33,924 bases of DNA from Clostridiales bacterium (GTDB taxonomy: Bacteria; Bacillota; Clostridia; Lachnospirales; WQUN01). The notes beneath the pieces are model-generated. The model was not told where the DNA came from and did not search any database. It saw only the letters and a program-made list of their open reading frames with translations. The position numbers were made by a program, and so were the translations under genes. Shown here piece by piece: positions 29,622 through 33,924 of the stretch (position 1 is its first letter; the number at the start of each line of letters is the position of its first letter). The stretch lies in contig JAISZF010000285.1 of NCBI GenBank assembly GCA_031269415.1, positions 1 to 33,924 on the forward strand, given 5' to 3'.

Positions 29622-30677
29622 TCATTTCTTCAGCTTGGGATCAAACGCGTCACGCAGACCGTCGCCCAACAGATTGAAAGCCAGTATGATGACGGCGATG
29701 AATACGGCGGGGATAAATATGCGGTAAGGATAACTCTGCAGGCCGTCGAGGCCCATTTTCGCCAGGCTGCCCAACGAGGGAAGCGGGGCGGCCACGCCCA
29801 TGCCGATGAAACTCAGGATGCTTTCGGTAAAAATTGAAGACGGAATCTGAAGCGTGGTAGTAATAATAAGCAGACCGATAGAATTACTGAGCAGATGTTT
29901 GCTGATAATTCTCCAGTGACTCGCGCCAAGCGCCCGCGCCGCGGTCACATATTCCATTTCTTTAAGCTGCAGCACCTGCCCGCGCACCAAGCGCGCCATT
30001 CCAACCCAGTAAAGCATGGTAAACACGATAAATATGCATATGAGGCCAACCCCAAAGGTATTGATCCACGCGAAAGACCTCGATGAATCCGCCAGGGCTT
30101 TCAATGGGGCTTTCAGCGTAACCGACAGCAGAATAATAATTAAAATATCAGGAATGGTGTAGATGATGTCAACAATCCGCATCATGATCATATCTACCCA
30201 GCCGCCGAAATATCCCGACACCGCCCCGTAAACAGAGCCGACCAGCAGTATGAGGGCAGCCGCCACCATGCCGACGGTAAGTGAAATGCGCGCGCCGATC
30301 ATTACGCGTATGGCAAAGTCCCTCCCCAGGTTGTCGGTGCCCAGGATGTGCGGAAACACATTGCCCCCCGAAGCCATTATGTCTTTCTCCGTCTGGGAAT
30401 ATTGCATGGGGAACAGGTTCTCACTGCCGCGGATCTGCCATTCATATGTGTACGGGTAGAAAACCGGCACAATGAAGGCTATAACAAAAACTACCAGCAA
30501 AACCCCCAAACTGACCATCGCTATGGGGTTCGCGGTCAGCCGGCGCACTCCGTCTTTCCAAAACCCCACGCTTTCGCGCATTACCACAAGCCGTTCTTTT
30601 TCGGATTCATCAGCCGGGAGGAAGTCATCCACCCGTAAATGCATACTAAACGGCGCAAGCTTAGGCTGTTTTTCCAT
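29622..30677 (-). CDS. oppC: Oligopeptide ABC transporter permease
   Basis: A 351-residue permease. The first 45 residues are a cytoplasmic extension; a membrane segment follows (MVSLGVLLVVFVIAFIVPVF), then the OppC N-terminal region (PHILGTDNLGRDFAIRVMIG) and five membrane segments with the EAA loop YVTAARALGASHWRIISKHL. The C-terminus LLGDGLRDAFDPKLKK is diagnostic for OppC/DppC. AGGTGA precedes ATG 30677, 25 nt after oppB. Confidence 0.94.
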   Translation of the reverse strand: MEKQPKLAPFSMHLRVDDFLPADESEKERLVVMRESVGFWKDGVRRLTANPIAMVSLGVLLVVFVIAFIVPVFYPYTYEWQIRGSENLFPMQYSQTEKDIMASGGNVFPHILGTDNLGRDFAIRVMIGARISLTVGMVAAALILLVGSVYGAVSGYFGGWVDMIMMRIVDIIYTIPDILIIILLSVTLKAPLKALADSSRSFAWINTFGVGLICIFIVFTMLYWVGMARLVRGQVLQLKEMEYVTAARALGASHWRIISKHLLSNSIGLLIITTTLQIPSSIFTESILSFIGMGVAAPLPSLGSLAKMGLDGLQSYPYRIFIPAVFIAVIILAFNLLGDGLRDAFDPKLKK

Positions 30678-30702
30678 AGCGTCACCTCCGGTTATTATTG
30701 GC

Positions 30703-31620
30703 CTACTTCAGTTGAATCCGCTGATCCAGTAACTTATTCAGCACGTCGGACAGGATGTTAAAACCAATAAGAAGCGCCGCCAGAAATAATGTGGTGCCCA
30801 TAATCACCGTATAGTCCCGGTTAGTGATAGAACTGACAAAACTGTTGCCTAAGCCGGGTATAGTGAATATACCCTCCACCACGAAGCTGCCTATCAGAAT
30901 GAACGCCAGCGCCGGCCCGAGATAAGTGATAATAGGCCCGACGGCGTTGCGCAGGGCGTGCTTGAAGATACGAACGGCCCAAGGCAGCCCCTTAGCCTGG
31001 GCGGTACGCATGTAATCCTGGCCGAGTACATCCAGCATCGACGATCGCATCAGCCTTGTGATATACGCCGTAGGGTAAAACGCTAACGCCGCTACAGGCA
31101 TTATGTAATTCTTCGGGCCGTCCAGCCCAATAGACGGCAGCCACCCCAGTTTGAGGCTGAATATATACATAAGCAGCGCGGACGTGATAAAGGATGGCAT
31201 TGCGATACCGACCGTGCTTATGACCAGAATTGTGTTGTCCCCGGCCCGCCCTCTTTTAAGGGCGGCCAAGCAGCCCAACGGAATGCCCGCGAACAGGGCC
31301 AGAACCATTGCCGACCCCCCCAGCCTGGCGGATATAGGAAACCTTGTACCGATTCTATCGTTGACCGTGCGCCCGCGCTGCTTCATGCTGGGCCCTAAAT
31401 CGCCCTTCAGCACGTTGGTCATGTAGTTCCCGTACTGGACTATAACCGGCTTATCCAACCCATACTTCTTCTCCAGAGCCGCCAGCGTGGAGGCGCTCGG
31501 TGTTTTCTCGCTGAGAAAAGGCCCTCCCGGAACCAGGAACATCAGAAAGAATGTGAGTGTGGATACAACAAACAACGCCACCAGCCCTAGTAACACACGC
31601 TTTAAAATATACCGCGGCAT
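30703..31620 (-). CDS. oppB: Oligopeptide ABC transporter permease
   Basis: A 305-residue permease with the typical N-terminus MPRYILKRVLLGLVALFVVS and membrane segment, the LGLDKPVIVQYGNYMTNVL-like loop (KKYGLDKPVIVQYGNYMTNV), six membrane segments and the EAA loop YMRTAQAKGLPWAVRIFKHA. It heads the operon. A strong AAGGGGG site precedes ATG 31620 and the promoter at 31659-31688 lies upstream. Confidence 0.94.
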   Translation of the reverse strand: MPRYILKRVLLGLVALFVVSTLTFFLMFLVPGGPFLSEKTPSASTLAALEKKYGLDKPVIVQYGNYMTNVLKGDLGPSMKQRGRTVNDRIGTRFPISARLGGSAMVLALFAGIPLGCLAALKRGRAGDNTILVISTVGIAMPSFITSALLMYIFSLKLGWLPSIGLDGPKNYIMPVAALAFYPTAYITRLMRSSMLDVLGQDYMRTAQAKGLPWAVRIFKHALRNAVGPIITYLGPALAFILIGSFVVEGIFTIPGLGNSFVSSITNRDYTVIMGTTLFLAALLIGFNILSDVLNKLLDQRIQLK

Positions 31621-31658
31621 ACGTTTCCCCCTTCAGGCGCTAATCAAACTGACGATTT

Positions 31659-31688
31659 ATTATATAATGGTTATTCCTATTTTGTAAA
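31659..31688 (-). promoter_or_regulatory. Promoter of the opp operon
   Basis: On the reverse strand TTTACA (31683-31688), 18 nt, TATAAT (31659-31664), about 32 nt before the oppB start codon. Confidence 0.6.
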
Positions 31689-31814
31689 GATGTTTAGGTA
31701 CGCGAGAGAATTTCTATCTGGGACTAAAGCGTTATATGAATATATAGAGACCGGCGACTTTGCGTGAATTTCCGAAAAAGCAGTCTGTTTATGAATTGCT
31801 TCGATCCGTTTCAA

Positions 31815-31866
31815 CATCACGCAAAAACCGCGCCCATAAAAATATGGGCGCGGTTTTTGCGTGATG
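31815..31866. terminator. Perfect 23-bp hairpin, orphan terminator-like element
   Basis: Arms 31815-31837 and 31844-31866 pair perfectly around AAAAAT. A T5 tract lies inside the right arm. It lies in the 342-bp gap between divergent oppB and the stalk gene, where no intact gene ends; the rest of that gap holds the two promoters and no other gene I can support. Confidence 0.7.
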
Positions 31867-31905
31867 AAAGCGCGGAATCGTCACATAAAAGAGATAGTTT
31901 AGTCA

Positions 31906-31934
31906 TTGGTAAAATAGGAAATTTATGTTAGCAT
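31906..31934 (+). promoter_or_regulatory. Possible promoter of the stalk-domain gene
   Basis: TTGGTA (31906-31911), 17 nt, TAGCAT (31929-31934), 28 nt before ATG 31963. Both boxes are imperfect. Confidence 0.4.
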
Positions 31935-31962
31935 TATCTTATTAGTCTCAGGAGGTAGTAAC

Positions 31963-33018
31963 ATGAAAAAAGTATTCATATGCCTATGCCTGACAGTCAT
32001 AAGCCTTGCGGGGCTGACTTGCCTGGCCGCGGAAAAAGCGTCGCCCACCGCGTCGCAAGTGCTTGTGGACGGCAAGATCATTCCCTTCGACGCGTATAAC
32101 ATTAAAGACAACAATTACTTTAAACTGCGCGACATAGCCTACGCGCTAAGGGGAACCCCGACACAGTTCGCGGTGGAATGGGACGCCGCGAAAAATTCCA
32201 TTAATCTGGTGAGCGGGAAAGCGTATGCCACCGCGGGCGGTGAGATGACGCAATCGGGGGAGGGCATCCGAACGGCGGAACCAACGACGTCTAGTGTCTA
32301 TAAAGACGGTAATCTTCTGGCAATGACCGCCTATAACATCGGAGGAAATAATTACTTCAAATTACGCGATATCGGATCGGCGTTCGGCTTTGCGGTGGAT
32401 TGGGACGCCGGGAAAAACACTGTTATAATTGATACCGGTAAAAGGCATAACGGCGCGAACTTAGCGGCAAGCATGAGAAGCGCGGAGAAGGACGCGTTAA
32501 TTCTGTTCCTGATGAATTTCTCGGAGCTTGGGAATTTTGATTACTTCGATGCCGCGGATTATGACGAGAAACTATTGATTTCCTACGCCATACAGCATAA
32601 TCACATTAACAGCACCCAGGCGGTCGCCTACGACAGCCAGGAAAAGGCGTTAAATGTGGACGGACGCTCGTTTGCGGGAAGAATACCCTCTTCGTCGGTC
32701 GATAACACGATTCTGAGGTATTTCGGCATAACAGGTGTAAAGCATGAAACAATCCTCACCGCGGATCATCAGCGTATAGTGTATCATTATGAGAATGGAA
32801 CTTATTACTTTGAACCGGCTGACGGTTACGTCTCACCCTTGCTCGTTCTTGACGGGTATTTTGATAACGGCGACGGTACGTTTGACGCGGAAGTATCCCT
32901 GAAATGGGAATACGACGGCGCGCCCGGCGGCGGCATATCCGCTAAGGTCGCTAAGCATACATACAACGGAACGGAAACCTATAAACTCTTATACTATACC
33001 GAAGTTTCGGTGTTTTAA
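31963..33018 (+). CDS. Secreted protein with two copper-amine-oxidase-N-like (stalk) repeats
   Basis: A 351-residue exported protein with a signal peptide (MKKVFICLCLTVISLAGLTC, cleavage near LAAEK). Two related repeats occupy about 33-80 and 111-153; each contains AYNI-x(2)-NNYFKLRDI and ends in a VxWDAxKNxxxxx strand. This repeat is common in secreted clostridial proteins and is thought to be a structural or wall-associated stalk. The remaining half (about 160-351) is an unrecognised domain rich in Asp, Tyr and His. AGGAGG precedes ATG 31963. The gene stands alone and ends at the repeat-containing terminator. Confidence 0.82.
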   Translation: MKKVFICLCLTVISLAGLTCLAAEKASPTASQVLVDGKIIPFDAYNIKDNNYFKLRDIAYALRGTPTQFAVEWDAAKNSINLVSGKAYATAGGEMTQSGEGIRTAEPTTSSVYKDGNLLAMTAYNIGGNNYFKLRDIGSAFGFAVDWDAGKNTVIIDTGKRHNGANLAASMRSAEKDALILFLMNFSELGNFDYFDAADYDEKLLISYAIQHNHINSTQAVAYDSQEKALNVDGRSFAGRIPSSSVDNTILRYFGITGVKHETILTADHQRIVYHYENGTYYFEPADGYVSPLLVLDGYFDNGDGTFDAEVSLKWEYDGAPGGGISAKVAKHTYNGTETYKLLYYTEVSVF

Positions 33019-33029
33019 AGATTTGCGGA

Positions 33030-33106
33030 AACCGGGTTGACCGCGGCAATGGACGCAACCCCCGCGAGTTAACCGGGTTGACCGCGGCAATGGACGCAAC
33101 CCCCGC
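33030..33106 (+). repeat. Tandem 36-nt direct repeat after the stalk gene
   Basis: Two identical 36-nt units (33030-33065 and 33071-33106), each beginning AACCGGGTTGACCGCGG, are separated by GAGTT. The second half of each unit is the left arm of the terminator that follows, so either copy could pair with the single right arm. An inverted 11-nt match (CGCGGTCAACC) occurs at 33912-33922 near the window end. Confidence 0.85.
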
Positions 33107-33133
33107 ACGTGAACAGCGGGAGTTGCGTCCATT
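33089..33133. terminator. 18-bp terminator hairpin between convergent genes
   Basis: Arms 33089-33106 and 33116-33133 pair with one C-A mismatch and a 9-nt loop; TTTTAG follows on the plus side. It serves the stalk gene and lies just beyond the stop of the Mor-like gene on the other strand. Confidence 0.8.
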
Positions 33134-33139
33134 TTAGAT

Positions 33140-33472
33140 TCATTTATATCTTGCCGCGCCCGCTTCCGTTGCCCGGTTATGTTTTCCCGCGTTGATATTA
33201 CGAGAGACCGCTCTTTGCAACGTCCGTCTGCACACGCCGTATTTCTTGCTCAATTCCATGGAATTTAAACCGTTATACTCATCCACCATAGATTGCTGCA
33301 GACAACTGACAAACAGGTTCGCCCGTTTAGGTATGTATAAGGACGACCCGCCGTATACAGCCGAAAGCTCGCATAGCCCGTCATACCCCAGAATATCCAG
33401 CAGCGTTTCGGCGGTTTCCGGCAGATATTCTTTGTACCGCGTCACAATCTCCCTCATTTGCTGTTTATCCAT
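33140..33472 (-). CDS. Mor-family-like HTH DNA-binding protein
   Basis: A 110-residue protein. Residues about 42-92 (GGSSLYIPKRANLF, DEYNGLNSMELSKKYGVCRR, TLQRAV) match the pattern of Mor-type transcription activators of Mu-like phages and related small regulators: a YIPK strand, a basic spacer, a YNGxN turn and a HTH. The N-terminal part is helical. AGGGGG precedes ATG 33472. Its promoter lies inside a symmetric operator-like repeat. It probably regulates itself or nearby mobile-element genes outside the window; no phage structural gene is visible here. Confidence 0.7.
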   Translation of the reverse strand: MDKQQMREIVTRYKEYLPETAETLLDILGYDGLCELSAVYGGSSLYIPKRANLFVSCLQQSMVDEYNGLNSMELSKKYGVCRRTLQRAVSRNINAGKHNRATEAGAARYK

Positions 33473-33500
33473 AGATGCCCCCTAAAATGTAATAACTAGC

Positions 33501-33537
33501 TACGAACAAGTATAGCATACATCTGTTCGTATTTCAA
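33501..33537 (-). promoter_or_regulatory. Promoter and symmetric operator of the Mor-like gene
   Basis: On the reverse strand TTGAAA (33532-33537), 17 nt, TATACT (33509-33514). TACGAACA (33501-33508) and TGTTCGTA (33524-33531) form a perfect 8-bp inverted repeat around the -10. The left half on the reverse strand, CGAACAGATGTATG, fits the Bacillus LexA box CGAACRNRYGTTYC at 12 of 14 positions, so SOS control is possible but unproven. Confidence 0.65.
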
Positions 33538-33565
33538 GAGGCAAATCGAATATTTCTTCGACAAT

Positions 33566-33817
33566 CTACTTTTGCCCGCGGCCAAAAGGAAGCCTTAAAG
33601 TGTCCGCGACCTTTTCGGTTTTTATTACACACTCATGCCGTTTGGAATCCCTGTCATAATTAACGACAATAAGCAAGACATTATCCTCATAATCCTTCAA
33701 TACCGATAAATACTCTCTGGATTTGATCTGGCGAATGGCGCTTTCCGCTGATTTATCCCATTTGAGTTCAATAAGCATGGCAGGCTTATCCATATCACTG
33801 TCATTAATATTTTTCAA
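33566..33817 (-). pseudogene. PD-(D/E)XK nuclease-domain (DUF1703) protein, C-terminal fragment
   Basis: The reverse strand encodes DKPAMLIELKWDKSAESAIR, QIKSREYLSVLKDY and NVLLIVVNYDRDSKRHECVI, the nuclease-like C-terminal domain of AAA-ATPase/DUF1703 proteins (normally 500-600 residues, with the E-L-K of the PD-(D/E)XK motif visible). The AAA part is absent: upstream the frame is open to about 33916 but contains a 12-bp repeat and no family resemblance. TTG 33817 is the only start option and has no good RBS. I infer a leftover fragment. Confidence 0.7.
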
Positions 33818-33846
33818 TTGCGAAAGATAAACAGTAATTTTTTGAC

Positions 33847-33872
33847 GCCAGAAAAAGCGCCAGAAAAAGCGC
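33847..33872. repeat. Short tandem repeat at the fragment's 5' side
   Basis: GCCAGAAAAAGC occurs twice in direct succession (about 33847-33870). It lies where similarity to the DUF1703 family stops and may mark a rearrangement joint. Confidence 0.6.
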
Positions 33873-33924
33873 TTGTAATTCGTTGCGAAGCGTGATAAGC
33901 TAACGGCATGACGCGGTCAACCGT

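Noticed and set aside
31621..31767. Short plus-strand frame ending in LYEYIETGDFA before a TGA
   Set aside because: No start signal or family; most of it coincides with the opp promoter on the other strand.
33030..33106. CRISPR-like repeats
   Set aside because: Only two 36-nt copies with a 5-nt spacer and no cas genes; the repeat is explained by duplication of a terminator arm.

Overview
The window looks like a chromosomal segment of an uncultured Clostridia-type Firmicute (Oscillospiraceae-like is a guess). Evidence: strong AGGAGG-type ribosome binding sites, sigma-A promoters, intrinsic terminators, lipoprotein ABC binding proteins with Ser/Glu/Ala-rich linkers, a copper-amine-oxidase-like stalk protein, a short clostridial-type AhcY and a DUF2284 protein. 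Coding DNA appears to be near 50% GC and some intergenic regions are clearly AT-rich. No rRNA, tRNA, CRISPR array or intact transposase was seen.

Layout. (1) 1-1050, minus: the start of the S10 ribosomal operon (rpsJ, then rplC cut by the window edge) with its promoter. (2) 1037-2105: a scar region with a 5'-truncated RNA 2',3'-cyclic phosphodiesterase (thpR) remnant, an intact RelB-like antitoxin and a stop-riddled RelE-like toxin. (3) 2168-5318, plus: serine hydrolase, IclR regulator and aldose 1-epimerase. (4) 5359-7970, minus: aldehyde dehydrogenase and a stand-alone FIST protein. (5) 8303-9572, minus: a membrane-anchored amidase, and a double-glycine-leader, bacteriocin-like peptide gene behind a perfect consensus promoter. 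(6) 10172-21271, plus: a twelve-gene catabolic cluster. It holds a TIM-barrel isomerase, RraA-like protein, ABC sugar-type binding protein and two permeases, LacI regulator, PPC-domain protein, beta-keto acid cleavage enzyme (BKACE), thiolase, DUF1537 acid-sugar kinase, SDR dehydrogenase and RpiB isomerase. (7) 21506-23425: an LTA-synthase-like phosphotransferase. (8) 23607-25535: divergent ahcY and DUF2284. (9) 25578-31620, minus: an oppBCDF-A peptide ABC operon whose binding protein is circularly permuted, followed by a Uma2 fragment. (10) 31963-33924: a stalk-domain protein, 36-nt direct repeats, a Mor-like regulator and a PD-(D/E)XK fragment.

How the genes may work together. Cluster 6 reads as uptake and breakdown of an unidentified acid sugar or related polyol. 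The ABC importer, which has no ATPase of its own, brings it in. The SDR and DUF1537 kinase oxidise and phosphorylate it. The TIM-barrel and RpiB proteins isomerise it. The RraA-like, BKACE and thiolase proteins cleave the carbon skeleton. LacI probably acts at palindromes just upstream of the first gene. The substrate is not known from sequence.

The two most striking observations are the circularly permuted OppA-family protein at 25863-27602 and the peptide gene at 9312-9572 without export or immunity genes. Several truncated genes (thpR, relE, Uma2, PD-(D/E)XK) mark rearrangement points. Motif, promoter and hairpin calls were made by eye and no database search was run.
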